Positions 28,775 to 39,072 of a DNA stretch of 64,000 nt are shown here, in pieces. Below the pieces are notes generated by a model, which saw only the letters and a program-made list of their open reading frames with translations, searched no databases and was not told the origin of the DNA. This DNA comes from Rhodopseudomonas sp. P2A-2r (GTDB taxonomy: Bacteria; Pseudomonadota; Alphaproteobacteria; Rhizobiales; Xanthobacteraceae), in the NCBI RefSeq assembly GCF_026015985.1, contig NZ_CP110389.1, positions 4,248,001 to 4,312,000 of the forward strand, given 5' to 3'. The stretch's first letter is position 1; each line of letters starts with the position of its first letter. A program made the translations under genes and the position numbers.

Positions 28775-28975
28775 GCGTCGGGTTCTTCGCATCATTGGTG
28801 CTGATCGCCCATTCGCTCCTTGTCATTCCGCAGGCCTGATCGCAGCCGTGGACTGGGAGCTGTCCGCCCAGCCGCTCTATCTGCGGCTCATCGCGACCAT
28901 GCCGGTCGCGGTGTGTTCGTGGCTGTCGGATGAACACATGCGACGCGCGCCTGCGCGACCGAGCCCGGCGCCGCC
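28775..28975 (+). pseudogene. Decayed partial duplicate of the 29426-29791 membrane-protein gene
   Basis: The segment from about 28797 (GCTGATCGCCCATTCGCTCC, then CAGGCCTGATCGCAGCCGTG and CGCTCTATCTGCGGCTCATC) closely matches the intact gene at about 29547-29650, then jumps directly from the 'atgccggt.gcgg' motif to 'gtgttcgtggctg', omitting roughly 90 bases that encode VEYVAAMLGQPAFDIPMAI in the intact copy. The jump falls between two near-identical GCCGGTGGCGG/CCGGCGGCGG stretches, suggesting deletion at microhomology. The 5' end is missing and the frame is broken. Confidence 0.8.
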
Positions 28976-28997
28976 ACGGCATGCGCAGGAGCGCAGC

Positions 28998-29153
28998 TCA
29001 TCGATCCCGCTTTGTCGGTGAAGCCAGGATCTTATCCGGTCTTGCGAACCTGTTGTTCGGACCGGGCTTGTCATCCATCCAGTCATAGAACTCGATGGCG
29101 GCATCGATCCAGTCGGCCACTTTATTCCAGAGTATGCAGATCCAGTTTTTCAT
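28998..29153 (-). CDS. Possible 51-residue small protein
   Basis: MKNWICILWNKVADWIDAAI followed by EFYDWMDDKPGPNNRFARPD and a basic tail KILASPTKRDR. The amphipathic, aromatic-rich N-terminal half and lack of a better explanation make it plausible, but the Shine-Dalgarno is weak and no family is recognised. It lies between a decayed duplicate and a repeat, so it may be part of the debris. Confidence 0.3.
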   Translation of the reverse strand: MKNWICILWNKVADWIDAAIEFYDWMDDKPGPNNRFARPDKILASPTKRDR

Positions 29154-29249
29154 GCTGTTGGGTCGCCCCTGCGGCCCGACCGGTTCAAACTTGCAAAGTA
29201 CCCAAAGACGGGCTGCGGCGCAGCCCCCACCACGAGAAGGCCAGAGCAA

Positions 29250-29345
29250 CTCGCCCGCATGAGCGCGGCGATATGCCGGGCTTCGGCAGCAAGCAAGTAG
29301 CCCGCATGCGCGCAGCGACATGCGGGACTTCTGCACCGGGAATCC
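29250..29345. repeat. REP-like 'CCCGCATGAGCGCGGCGATATGCCGGG' type repeats, two units
   Basis: Two similar imperfect palindromes follow each other: one with GCCCGCATGAGCGCGGCGAT and ATGCCGGGCTTC (about 29255-29286), the second with TAGCCCGCATGCGCGCAGCG and ACATGCGGGAC (about 29297-29330). Related but degraded units occur at 29809-29890 and 33163-33180. This fits a BIME-like cluster. Confidence 0.65.
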
Positions 29346-29425
29346 CGATCGCGCGTCGCTCATCCGAGCGACGCCTGCTGAACTAAATCCCTGACCGGAC
29401 CGACCAAGGGGCCTGGAGAGATTTC

Positions 29426-29791
29426 ATGAAGCGAGTGCTGATTTTCGCGCTGGTGTTTCCACCGCTGGTGCTGCTGGCAGCCATCACGGCCACCCAGATG
29501 TGGCGCGAGGGCATCCCCGGCTTCGGGTTTTTTGCGTCGCTGTTCCTGATCGCCTATTCGCTCCTCGTCATTCCCGCAGGCCTGATCGCAGCCGTGGACT
29601 GGGCGCTGTCCAGCCAGCCGCTCTATCTGCGGCTCATCGCGACCATGCCGGTGGCGGCATTCCTGGTCGAATATGTCGCAGCCATGCTCGGCCAGCCAGC
29701 CTTCGATATCCCCATGGCAATCGCGGGCGCCGTTCCGGCGGCGGTGTGTTCGTGGCTGGCGGATGAAGTGATGCGACGCGCGGCTGCGTGA
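29426..29791 (+). CDS. Small inner-membrane protein of unknown function
   Basis: 121 residues from ATG 29426 after GGAGAG. Four hydrophobic segments: VLIFALVFPPLVLLAAITAT, FGFFASLFLIAYSLLVIPAG, LIATMPVAAFLVEYVAAML and FDIPMAIAGAVPAAVCSWLA. No family recognised. A truncated and deleted copy lies 0.6 kb upstream (28775-28975) on the same strand, so this locus was tandemly duplicated and one copy is decaying. Confidence 0.72.
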   Translation: MKRVLIFALVFPPLVLLAAITATQMWREGIPGFGFFASLFLIAYSLLVIPAGLIAAVDWALSSQPLYLRLIATMPVAAFLVEYVAAMLGQPAFDIPMAIAGAVPAAVCSWLADEVMRRAAA

Positions 29792-30189
29792 ACAAGCCTG
29801 CAAGTAGCAAGTCGCCCGCGTGAGCGCAGGGAGTTGCGGTGCTTCCGCCCCAAGAGTCCCGGATATCGCTGCACGCATCCGGGCTACGCTTGCTACGCAC
29901 TTGCCATCACAGCCAAGCGCAACCGGCACTTGCCGATTGCAACGATTTGCTCCGGCTGCGGCCGAACGATTCGGATAGTCGGACCGGCACGGTTGTTTAC
30001 GCGAGCGCGGAAACTGGTCAGTTGAGACCAGCGAATCAAAATCCGTTCCTGCATACTTCGAACGGCTACCCAGAGGACTATTGACAATGCTGGCGACTGG
30101 GAGTGTCGCGCTTCCGCCTCTAAGAAAGGATTTCGCGTGTATCGCCCTTTTTTTCAAAGCACCAGACACAGACTAGCGCTGATTCGCCG

Positions 30190-30363
30190 GTGCTCGTCGT
30201 TTGCCCGCGATGTGACTCGCGTCAATTCATGGACATCATCGGAATCCATCCGTTGCTTTACTGCGGAAAAGACGCGGTTCTCTATCAGTGCAAGAGTTGC
30301 GGCTGCGAGAAAGCGGAGAGGACGACGCTAACAAACCGGACTCCCGCCTCCACCGGAATTTGA
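30190..30363 (+). CDS. Zinc-ribbon microprotein (57 aa), possibly truncated
   Basis: From GTG 30190 the frame reads V-C-P-R-C-D-S-R-Q-F near the start and YQCKSCGCEKAE later: two CxxC knuckles 30 residues apart, a classic zinc ribbon. The frame stays open upstream to a stop at 30121 without an ATG. An alternative GTG at 30137 with a good AAGGA upstream starts MYRPFFQSTRHRLALIRR in a different frame, so a frameshift near 30185 could join the two. Local base composition is less GC-rich than the rest. Function unknown. Confidence 0.45.
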   Translation: MLVVCPRCDSRQFMDIIGIHPLLYCGKDAVLYQCKSCGCEKAERTTLTNRTPASTGI

Positions 30364-30412
30364 GCCGATAGTCCGGTTTCAAAGCCACGATACGAGCAAA
30401 ATCGCGTCCAAA

Positions 30413-30613
30413 CTAGTCGCAACGTTTGAGTTGGCCATCTGTCCGTAAGGTCTCATCAGACTTTGGCGTTCCGGCATTTCTATTCTTTAGTGCACGCCGT
30501 TTCTGCGTCGCGGTCATCTTCAACACCTTCGGCCGGGCACTGGCGGTTTTACCGACACGAGATGCCAGTTCCTTTTCACTGTACTTTCCGGCCGGGACGA
30601 TGCGGATTGTCAT
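30413..30613 (-). CDS. Possible 66-residue basic protein
   Basis: MTIRIVPAGKYSEKELASRV then GKTASARPKVLKMTATQKRR and ALKNRNAGTPKSDE. Lysine/arginine-rich, with no hydrophobic segment. Codon usage looks coding-like, but no Shine-Dalgarno is visible and the opposite strand has competing frames. No family recognised; low confidence. Confidence 0.3.
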   Translation of the reverse strand: MTIRIVPAGKYSEKELASRVGKTASARPKVLKMTATQKRRALKNRNAGTPKSDETLRTDGQLKRCD

Positions 30614-31010
30614 ACTGTTTAAAGTTCAGTTGTCGAAGCTCGCCCCGATCGTACACGTCGATGCGTAAGCACGACGGTCAATACAGGCCAGTTAATCGGA
30701 TTCCTGAGCATGGGTTCTGACAACAGGTTCTATTCGAGCAATCAAGGGCCGATCGGAACAAGATTGCGAGCGATCCTTCAAACCTGAGTGCACAGCCTTT
30801 GCATGCCTTCTCCCAGACTTGCCGCCGGTTCCGCAATGGATCGGCGGCGCTTTTTCGCCGGCCGCCCACTCCTGCATCTGAGTGGCCTCGCGTTTCCAAT
30901 CGAGATCGTCTCCGCCACGCTGTTCTAGGCGTTGAGCCCAGCTCCGTGGTCTGGACCACCGACAGGTCCCCCAAGCATATGCAATCACGCCTCTGCAAGA
31001 GAGGTGCGCC
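30614..31010. other. Intergenic stretch without a supportable gene
   Basis: About 400 bases with only overlapping short frames on both strands, none with a convincing start or recognisable product. Base composition is more mixed than in the flanking core genes. I see no tRNA, hairpin array or mobile-element end. Confidence 0.5.
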
Positions 31011-31205
31011 ATGGCTGATTCGAATACCAAGCGGAAACGTGCGTTAGAGTGCTTGCGTTTGGCGTCTGACCTGATGCAAATGTCGAGAGATACTTTGAAT
31101 CCGGATCTGAAGGCGCATTGCGTTCGAATGGCGCGCGTTTGGAATGACCATGCCGCATTTGGGCCGGTCAATGAAACCGCACCGCACTCTCGTTTGTGGC
31201 ATTGA
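31011..31205 (+). CDS. Small helical protein, rhizobial hypothetical family
   Basis: 64 residues: MADSNTKRKRALECLRLASD, then LMQMSRDTLNPDLKAHCVRM and ARVWNDHAA. The pattern 'ECLRLA.D..Q......NPDL..H.VRMA..W' recurs in small hypothetical proteins of Bradyrhizobiaceae, from memory. GAGAGG lies nine bases upstream of the ATG. Predicted soluble helix-turn-helix-like hairpin. Function unknown. Confidence 0.65.
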   Translation: MADSNTKRKRALECLRLASDLMQMSRDTLNPDLKAHCVRMARVWNDHAAFGPVNETAPHSRLWH

Positions 31206-31416
31206 CGTGCTGGACGTCTCGACCGGCAGAACCGTGGCAGAGCTGCATTCCCTTGTTGGCTGTGAGCACCGTTCATCTGGCGAAACCCGATGGAACCCGT
31301 TCAATGACCAGTTTTGCTCACAGGCGATTGGGTTGTCGGTCTAAAGTAAGCAAGAGCGACCCAGGGCTGCGTCGATTGTTCGGCGATGAGAACGGCGTGG
31401 GCGACCGCTAAACCGA

Positions 31417-32208
31417 ATGGCCGGATCATTGGATAACGAGCAAACGCTTCCGTCAGTGTGGACCAATCAATTGCTCGGCGCCCTGGAGCCGGACAGCCGC
31501 AAACGCATTGACCCTCATCTGGAGCCGGTCGAATTCAAGCTGGGCGAGATGGTCTGCGACGCCGGCGGCTATCTCAAGCACGCTTACTTTCCACAAGGTT
31601 CAGTTCTCTCCCTGTTGACGGTGCTGGAAAATGGCTCCGCGATTGAGACCGCTAATATCGGGCGGGAAGGTGCCTTCGGCCTGTTTGCCGCGATGTACAG
31701 TCGCGTTTCGTTCAATCGATGCATCGTTCAGCTTGACGGACATACTGTTCGTTGTCCGATACAGCTGCTGCAATATGAGTTCAAGAACAGCGAGCACGTC
31801 CGCGATCTCTTTGTGAGCTATTCCGAAACGCTGCTGTCACAGATCCAGCAGACGGTTGCCTGCAATGCCATGCATACGACGGAGGAAAGAATGTGCCGGT
31901 GGCTTCTGATGATGCACGATCGGGCCGGAAATGAAGCGCTGCCCTATACCCACGAGTTCCTGTCGCACATCCTCGGTGCCAACCGAAAGTCTGTGACGCT
32001 CGCTGCGCAGTCAATGCAGAACGCCGGCCTTATCAGCTATCGCCGGGGCAGGATGCAGGTGCTTGACCGCGCGGCGCTGGAAGAGGCGTCCTGCGAATGC
32101 TACGCCATCGTTAAGGAGCGTTTCGATGCCTTTCTGAACCCGCCATCGACGGCCGTACAAGGCCACAATAGGGGGCGAAGCAAGAGCAAACCTGGCCGGA
32201 TGGGCTGA
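31417..32208 (+). CDS. Crp/Fnr-family transcriptional regulator
   Basis: 263 residues. N-terminal cyclic-nucleotide-binding-like jelly roll (about 15-130: FKLGEMVCDAGGYLKHAYFP, then GSVLSLLTVLENGSAIETAN, then IGREGAFGLFAAM) and a C-terminal Crp winged helix (about 160-225: TTEERMCRWLLMMHDRAG, then THEFLSHILGANRKSVTLAA, then MQNAGLISYRRGRMQVLDR). It lacks the N-terminal Fe-S cysteines of FNR and the full cAMP-binding signature. This is the common rhizobial subgroup of unknown signal. Followed by a second Crp/Fnr gene after 212 bases. Confidence 0.9.
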   Translation: MAGSLDNEQTLPSVWTNQLLGALEPDSRKRIDPHLEPVEFKLGEMVCDAGGYLKHAYFPQGSVLSLLTVLENGSAIETANIGREGAFGLFAAMYSRVSFNRCIVQLDGHTVRCPIQLLQYEFKNSEHVRDLFVSYSETLLSQIQQTVACNAMHTTEERMCRWLLMMHDRAGNEALPYTHEFLSHILGANRKSVTLAAQSMQNAGLISYRRGRMQVLDRAALEEASCECYAIVKERFDAFLNPPSTAVQGHNRGRSKSKPGRMG

Positions 32209-32420
32209 GAGCGCTTCACAGTTCCCATGAGCCCTGGCAGCTCACATCCAGCGTACAGATCGACATGACGCGAGACCGGGAATGCCCGGAGCGATTGCGG
32301 TAAGTGTAGTTCTGTCGGGAACCGGATACGGTTTAGGCTATTGGTTCACTATCACCGTCCCGCCATTGGCAATATATCGGTGACTGAGAGTATTGTGCTC
32401 CCGCCACGGAGGAGAGCGCC

Positions 32421-33077
32421 ATGAAAGTAGCTCAGCCAACATTTTTGGCCCAGCCGAATGAGTCAAGCAAATTGCTAATAAAATGGGGAGTTGGGAAGAC
32501 CACCAAGGATTATCAAAAAAACCAGAATATCTTTGTCCAGGGCGAGGATGCCGATACGCTCCTGTTCATTGAGAAGGGTCGCGTAAAAATTGCGGTTACG
32601 TCCAGCCAAGGCAAAGAGGCTGTCGTTGGAATATTGGACGAAGGGCAGTTTTTTGGCGAGGGATGTCTGCAGGGCACGTCGGCGAGGACCGTGACAGCGA
32701 CAGCCCTTGGCGTTTGTCGCGTGACCGAAATTTCGAAAGATTCAATGCTTTCCGCCATGCGGGATCAGCCGCAAATTTTCAATCTGTTCATGGACCATCT
32801 GCTGACTAGAAACAGTCGAATTCAGGAAGATGTCGTTGATCAACTCCTCAATTCGAGTGAAAAGCGGCTTGCCCGATTGCTGCTTCTTCTAGCAAACTAC
32901 GGGAAAGAAGGAAGTCCGCCTATCGTTCCCATCGTGATCAATCAGGAGACTCTAGCGGAGATGATAGGCACGACGCGATCACGTGTAAGCTTCTTCATGA
33001 ACAAATTCCGCAAATTGGGATTCATCGATTACAATGGGAAAATAGATGTCCACCCAGCACTCCTGAACTCGACATGA
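32421..33077 (+). CDS. Crp/Fnr-family transcriptional regulator (second copy type)
   Basis: 218 residues after a strong GGAGGAGA ribosome site. Cyclic-nucleotide-binding-like domain (about 30-130: YQKNQNIFVQGEDADTLLFI, then EKGRVKIAVTSSQGKEAVVG, then DEGQFFGEGCLQGT) and a winged helix (about 145-210: SSEKRLARLLLLLANYGKEG, then NQETLAEMIGTTRSRVSFFM, then LGFIDYNGKIDVHP). Codon use is noticeably more A+T-rich than the core genes, suggesting transfer. Not closely similar to the neighbour at 31417, so not a recent duplicate. Confidence 0.9.
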   Translation: MKVAQPTFLAQPNESSKLLIKWGVGKTTKDYQKNQNIFVQGEDADTLLFIEKGRVKIAVTSSQGKEAVVGILDEGQFFGEGCLQGTSARTVTATALGVCRVTEISKDSMLSAMRDQPQIFNLFMDHLLTRNSRIQEDVVDQLLNSSEKRLARLLLLLANYGKEGSPPIVPIVINQETLAEMIGTTRSRVSFFMNKFRKLGFIDYNGKIDVHPALLNST

Positions 33078-33187
33078 CCACTCGCAGATGAGGCGCCGAA
33101 GCCGATTGTCGCAGAGGACGGGTCACAAGCAGAAAGCGGCGTGTCCACGAGTTTTATAGCGGGAGATCATCCGGGCTACCCCTGCCG

Positions 33188-33335
33188 GGACTACACCGCC
33201 GCTTCCCGCGGTTGATAGATCGCCACGTGCTGGCAATGCGTCACAGGCGCCGTGCCATTCGCGAAGATAAGAGCGTCGAGTTCGACGAAAAGGTGGCCCT
33301 TCTTCTCGTAGCGGGAGGTGACGCGGGCGCGGGAG
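33188..33335 (-). pseudogene. Duplicated 3' fragment of the MaoC-like gene
   Basis: On the minus strand this reads as a diverged copy of the end of the 27894-28697 gene: the DNA 'cttcccgcggttgatagatc', 'gccacgtgctggcaatgcg', 'gagcgtcgagttcgacgaa' and 'gtggcccttcttctcgta' matches 27906-28018 with scattered changes. Only about 150 bases are retained, without start or frame. REP-like sequence flanks both sides. Confidence 0.78.
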
Positions 33336-33767
33336 AAGAGCAGCGACATCCGGGGCTCCCAAGTTAATCATCCCGGATGTCGCTTCGCTCATCTGGCTAC
33401 GTCAGCTGCGTCAAGGCTTTAGACTAGTGATGCGGCTCCCCGCGGGGCGCCGACGTAATTGGCTTTTGCTTGGCAGTGGCTGGACGCTTTTCCGCCCCTG
33501 GCAACCGCCGCCGTCCGTAACGACCCCGGATCTGCGTCGCACCACGCCGCAGCGCGGCGTATTGCGACGCGTCCGGGAACGAGACTGAGGTTATTGGCGG
33601 TGTTTGGCAGCCTACAGCGGCTCCATCAGGCAGATTCGGAGGTTTTCGCCCCATTTCCTCCCGAAATCTGCAATATCTTTTGTTCGCAGCTGCACAAAAT
33701 GCTACGCCTCGCCGGAGCCGCGGGTTTGTCCGTGCGGCCTGCCCCCTGACCAGGCTGACCGACCCCT
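33336..33767. repeat. Repeat-rich intergenic region
   Basis: Holds a REP-like 'catcccggatgtcgcttcgc' unit (about 33368-33400) and a copy of the 'ccccggatctgcg...gcgtccgggaacg' family (about 33521-33582). The remaining bases show no supportable gene before the YaiI-type start. Confidence 0.6.
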
Positions 33768-34268
33768 TTGAGCAACAGCAATCCCTTGAGCACCCGAATC
33801 TACATCGATGCCGACGCCTGCCCGGTCAAGGACGAGATCTACAAGGTTGCCGCACGCCACGGTCTGCCGGTGAGCGTGGTGGCCGGCCAGTTCATCCGGA
33901 TACCGACCGATCCCTCGATCGAGCGGATCGCCGCCGGGTCCGGCATGGACGCCGCCGACGACTGGATTGCGGAGCGCGCCGGAAAGGGCGATATCGTGGT
34001 CACGTCCGACGTGCCGCTGGCCAGCCGCTGCGTGAAGGCCGGCGCCGAGGTGATCGCGCCGAACGGCAAGCCGTTCTCGGAAGCCTCCATCGGCATGACG
34101 CTGGCGGTGCGCAACCTGATGACCGACCTGCGCTCGTCCGGCGAAGTCACGGGCGGACCCAAATCATTCTCGCCGCGCGATCGCTCGGCGTTCCTTTCGG
34201 CATTGGATCAGACGATCCGCCGTATCCAGCGCGCCCAGGCCTCCGCGCCCGCGCCGAAACCAGATTGA
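33768..34268 (+). CDS. YaiI/YqxD-family (DUF188) PIN-like protein
   Basis: About 166 residues of the UPF0178/DUF188 family: [20 protein letters not shown] is the diagnostic N-terminal motif with acidic residues, followed by [40 protein letters not shown] and [19 protein letters not shown]. The acidic cluster resembles PIN-domain nucleases, but activity is not established. No ATG is available: TTG 33768 or TTG 33786 must serve as start. Ends 10 bases before the ABC-F gene and is probably co-transcribed with it. Confidence 0.9.
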   Translation: MSNSNPLSTRIYIDADACPVKDEIYKVAARHGLPVSVVAGQFIRIPTDPSIERIAAGSGMDAADDWIAERAGKGDIVVTSDVPLASRCVKAGAEVIAPNGKPFSEASIGMTLAVRNLMTDLRSSGEVTGGPKSFSPRDRSAFLSALDQTIRRIQRAQASAPAPKPD

Positions 34269-34278
34269 AGCGAATTCC

Positions 34279-36102
<1,824 letters not shown>

Positions 36103-36112
36103 GCTTGTTGCC

Positions 36113-36268
36113 CATCCTTCGAGGCTGATATGACAGCGCTAACGCGCTGTCATATCAGCACCTCAGGATGACGGGGAGTTTGTGGTGACGTTTATGAAGA
36201 TCGCTCAAACTTCAAAGAAGCCGTCATCCTGAGGTGCGCGCACTTGCGCGCCTCGAAGGACGACGGCG
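36113..36268. repeat. Two 'CATCCTTCGAGGC...GCACCTCAGGATGA' hairpin repeats
   Basis: First unit, 36113-36174: conserved ends CCTTCGAGGC and CACCTCAGGATGACG enclose a perfect 16-bp stem (36124-36139 with 36144-36159) and TAAC loop. Second unit, 36222-36268, in reverse orientation with a different stem (TGCGCGCACTTGCGCG). The same family appears at 42338-42387 and 61134-61261. Ends are conserved while stems vary, typical of mobile REP-like hairpins. Confidence 0.85.
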
Positions 36269-36304
36269 AAGCGCTGTAGTAGAATTGATCGATCGGAGTT
36301 CACC

Positions 36305-37381
36305 ATGACCACCCCCTCGCCGCCCTCATCGCCCGCGACTATAGCACGCCGGCCCTCGTCATCGACATGGACCGCGTCGAGGCCAACATCGCCCGCATCC
36401 AGGCGGTGTGCGATGCCGCCGGCGTGGCCAACCGGCCGCATATCAAGACCCACAAGAGCCCGGTGATCGCGAAGATGCAGATCGCCGGCGGCGCCAAGGG
36501 CATCACCTGTCAGAAGCTCGGCGAGGCCGAGATCATGGCGGATGCCGGGATTGACGACATCCTGATCAGCTACAACCTGATCGGCGACGAGAAGATGGCG
36601 CGCCTCGCGGCCCTGCAGGCCAGGGCGAAGGTAACCGTGGCCGCCGACAACGCCGTCGTTATCGCGGGCCTGACCAGGGCCGCCGCGATCTCCGGCCTGC
36701 CGCTCAATGTCGTCATCGAATGCGACACCGGCCGCAAGCGCGCCGGCGTCGAGACCCTGCCGAAGCTATCGAACTGGCACGGCTGATCCGGGATTCCGAC
36801 GGCCTCGTCTTTGCGGGCTTCATGCTGTATCCGACCGAAACCGGCTGGCCCGCCGCGCAAGCCTTTTTGATGAAGCCCTGGCCGGCGTCCGCGCGCTCGG
36901 CCTCGAGCCGACGATTGTGTCCACCGGCGGCACGCCCAACCTGAAGAATGTCGGCTCGCTCAAGGGCGCCACCGAACATCGCTTCGGCACCTCGATCTAC
37001 AACGACCGCATGCAGGTCGCGGCCGGCGTGGCGAGCTGGGACGACTGCGCGCTCAACGTCTATTCCACCGTGGTCAGCCGCGCCGGTCCCGACCGCGGCA
37101 TTCTCGACGCCGGCTCCAAGACGCTGACGTCGGACACGGGCGGCCTCGATGGCTACGGCCTGATCCTCGAACATCCCGAAGCGAAGATCGAAAAATTCGC
37201 CGAGGAGCACGGCTTCCTCGACCTCACCCGCAGCAACACCCGCCCGGGTGTCGGCGACGTCGTGCGCATCGTGCCCAACCACGTCTGCGTCGTCGTCAAC
37301 ATGTTCGACGAGGTGGTAATGGTGCGCGGCAACGAGGTGATCGGCACGCTGCCGGTCGCGGCGCGGGGACGGCTGAAGTAG
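36305..37381 (+). pseudogene. D-threonine aldolase / alanine-racemase-fold enzyme, three frameshifts
   Basis: Joined across frames, the gene encodes about 359 residues: MTTPLAALIARDYSTPALVI then DMDRVEANIARIQAVCDAAG, with the PLP-lysine region RPHIKTHKSPVIAKMQ, then EAIELARLIRDSDGLVFAGF, then FDEALAGVRALGLEPTIVST, YNDRMQVAAGVASWDDCALN and the C-terminal metal-binding part EEHGFLDLTRSNTRPGVGDV with VPNHVCVVVNMFDEVV (H-x-C site). These are the D-threonine aldolase / D-serine dehydratase-like features. Breaks fall in C5 (36312-36316), CCC (about 36760) and T5 (about 36867); one added base at each restores the frame. Likely functional if these are read errors. Confidence 0.85.
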
Positions 37382-37444
37382 AGCTTCCATCGCGCGACAC
37401 GGCGCGGGCTACGCTCGTGCGTCGGTTCGGACTGACACTCCGGC

Positions 37445-37588
37445 TGTCGTCGCCCGGCTTGACCGGGCGATCCAGTAGTCGCCGACGTTCATGATGTCTC
37501 CAGGCAGTGCGTCGCCGCGACGCCTGTGTTTACTGGGTCGCCCGGTCCTGGCGCGCGATTGCGCGCCTGGCCGGGCGATGACACCTGA
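37445..37588. repeat. 'CGCCCGGCTTGACCGGGCGA' repeat pair
   Basis: Two related palindromic segments: CGCCCGG...CCGGGCGA at about 37450-37470, and a longer hairpin at about 37538-37578 with GTCGCCCGGTCCTGGCGCGC and its partner GCGCGCCTGGCCGGGCGA. Both are intergenic. This 357-base gap between the aldolase and the flavoprotein is filled by this element and the next one. Confidence 0.75.
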
Positions 37589-37608
37589 GGCGCCCAGCGA
37601 AGCGAGGC

Positions 37609-37743
37609 CGTAGGATGGGTAGAGCCACCGGGTCGCGCACGGCGCGCCCGATGATAAACTCCGCGAAACCCATCAAACCAGCGACGCGGTGATGGGTTTC
37701 GCAATGTCGCGCTTTGCGCGACCATTGCTCTACCCACCCTACG
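37609..37743. repeat. MITE-like element with 17-bp terminal inverted repeats
   Basis: CGTAGGATGGGTAGAGC (37609-37625) is inverted at 37727-37743 with one mismatch. Inside, GCGAAACCCATCA (37663-37675) is perfectly inverted at 37690-37702, and GTCGCGC-rich arms add further pairing. The right end covers the stop codon of the flavoprotein gene (37739-37741). Size, ends and nested palindrome fit a non-autonomous mobile repeat. Confidence 0.82.
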
Positions 37744-38966
37744 CGAGCCACTTCAGCGCGCCCTGCCCGCGGCGGCGCCCGTCGCGAACGATGCCTGCAG
37801 CAGATAGCCGCCGGTGGGCGCTTCCCAGTCGAGCATCTCGCCGGCGGCGAACACGCCGGGCAGTTTTGTCAGCATGTAGTCGGCATCCAACTCGTCGAAC
37901 GCGATGCCGCCGGCCGACGAGATCGCCCGCGCGATCGGCGCGATGCCGGTGAGCGCGATCGGCACCGCATTGATCAGCCCGGCAAGGCTGGCGGTCGACA
38001 GCGCCGCCAGCGTCGTGCCTGACGCCATTGCCGCCTCTTGCAGCAGTCCGATGCCGACCGGCGACAGATGCACCGCCTTGCGCAGGAGGGTCGACAGCGA
38101 TTGCTTGCCGCGCGATGCCGACAGTTTGGCGATCAACTCGCCGGCCTCCATGTCCGGCCGCAGCGCGACGTTGAGCGTGGCCTTGCCACTGGCCACGACG
38201 GCGTCGCGCAGTGTCGCGGACAGCGCGTAGATCGCGCCGCCCTCGATGCCGGCCCGCGTGATCATCGCCTCGCCGCGCACCGTCTTGCCGCCGAATGACA
38301 GCGCCACGCTTTTCAGCGGATAGCCGGCAAAGCGGTTGCGGAACACATCCGACCAGGCGACTACAAAACCGCAATTGGCCGGCCGCAGCGGCGCGACGTC
38401 GATGCCTTTCGCTGCCAGCGTTTGCACCCATGCGCCGTCGGAGCCAAGCCGCGGCCAGCTCGCGCCGCCGAGCGCCAGCACCGTCGCCTTCACCGCAACG
38501 GCGCGCGGACCTTCCGGCGTCTGAAACATCAGGCGCCCGTCGTCGTCCCAGCCGGTCCAGCGATGGCGCAGCGCGAACTGCACGCCGGCCCTATCGAGCC
38601 GGCGCAGCCACGCGCGCAGCAGCGGCGACGCCTTGAACGCCTTGGGAAATACCCGGCCGCTGGAGCCGATGAAGGTCGGCTCGCCCAGCAGCTCGCTCCA
38701 TGCCCGCAGCATGTCCGGCGGAAATCGCTCGATGGCTTCGGCCAGCCGCGGCATCGCGCCGCCGTAGCGCGCCAGAAACGCCGGCAGCAATTCGCTGTGG
38801 GTGAGATTGAGCCCGCCGCGCCCGGCCATCAGGAACTTGCGGCCCGCCGACGGCATCGCATCATAGACGGTGACGCGCGCGCCGCCTGCGCGATCACTTC
38901 CGCGGCCATCAACCCGCCCGGGCCTGCGCCGATCACCGCGACGTCGTTTGTGGAAACTTCCGTCAC
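37739..38966 (-). pseudogene. HI0933/BaiN-family flavoprotein oxidoreductase, two frameshifts
   Basis: From GTG 38966 the frame reads MTEVSTNDVAVIGAGPGGLM with the FAD-binding GxGxxG, then breaks at about 38888; the next frame reads ARVTVYDAMPSAGRKFLMAG followed by RGGLNLTHSE (diagnostic of HI0933-like proteins), LALGGASWPRLGSDGAWVQT and VFAAGEMLDWEAPTGGYLLQ. Near the end, SFATGAAAGR runs into an early stop at 37753, whereas one added G gives the expected GRGALKWLA ending at 37739. Both breaks fit a missing G in a GG/GGG run. Expected length about 409 residues. Role unknown (possibly hydroxylated-ketone or bile-acid-like reduction). Confidence 0.85.
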
Positions 38967-39034
38967 GCTGGTTGTCCGTTCAATTGCCGCAAGTCCAATC
39001 GATCGACGAAAGCGCCTCGACGCGCCGCTTCTTC

Positions 39035-39060
39035 ACCTCTCCCCGCTTGCGGGGAGAGGT
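39035..39060. repeat. 26-bp palindrome between SDR and flavoprotein genes
   Basis: ACCTCTCCCCGC (39035-39046) is perfectly inverted at 39049-39060 around TT. It lies 13 bases past the SDR stop and may also act as a transcription-attenuating hairpin, though no T-run follows on the minus strand. Confidence 0.7.
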
Positions 39061-39072
39061 AGAAAGGGCGAT

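Noticed and set aside
30692..31276. 194-codon frame on - strand over the small 31011 gene
   Set aside because: No ribosome site or family features, and it is antisense to a better-supported small protein.
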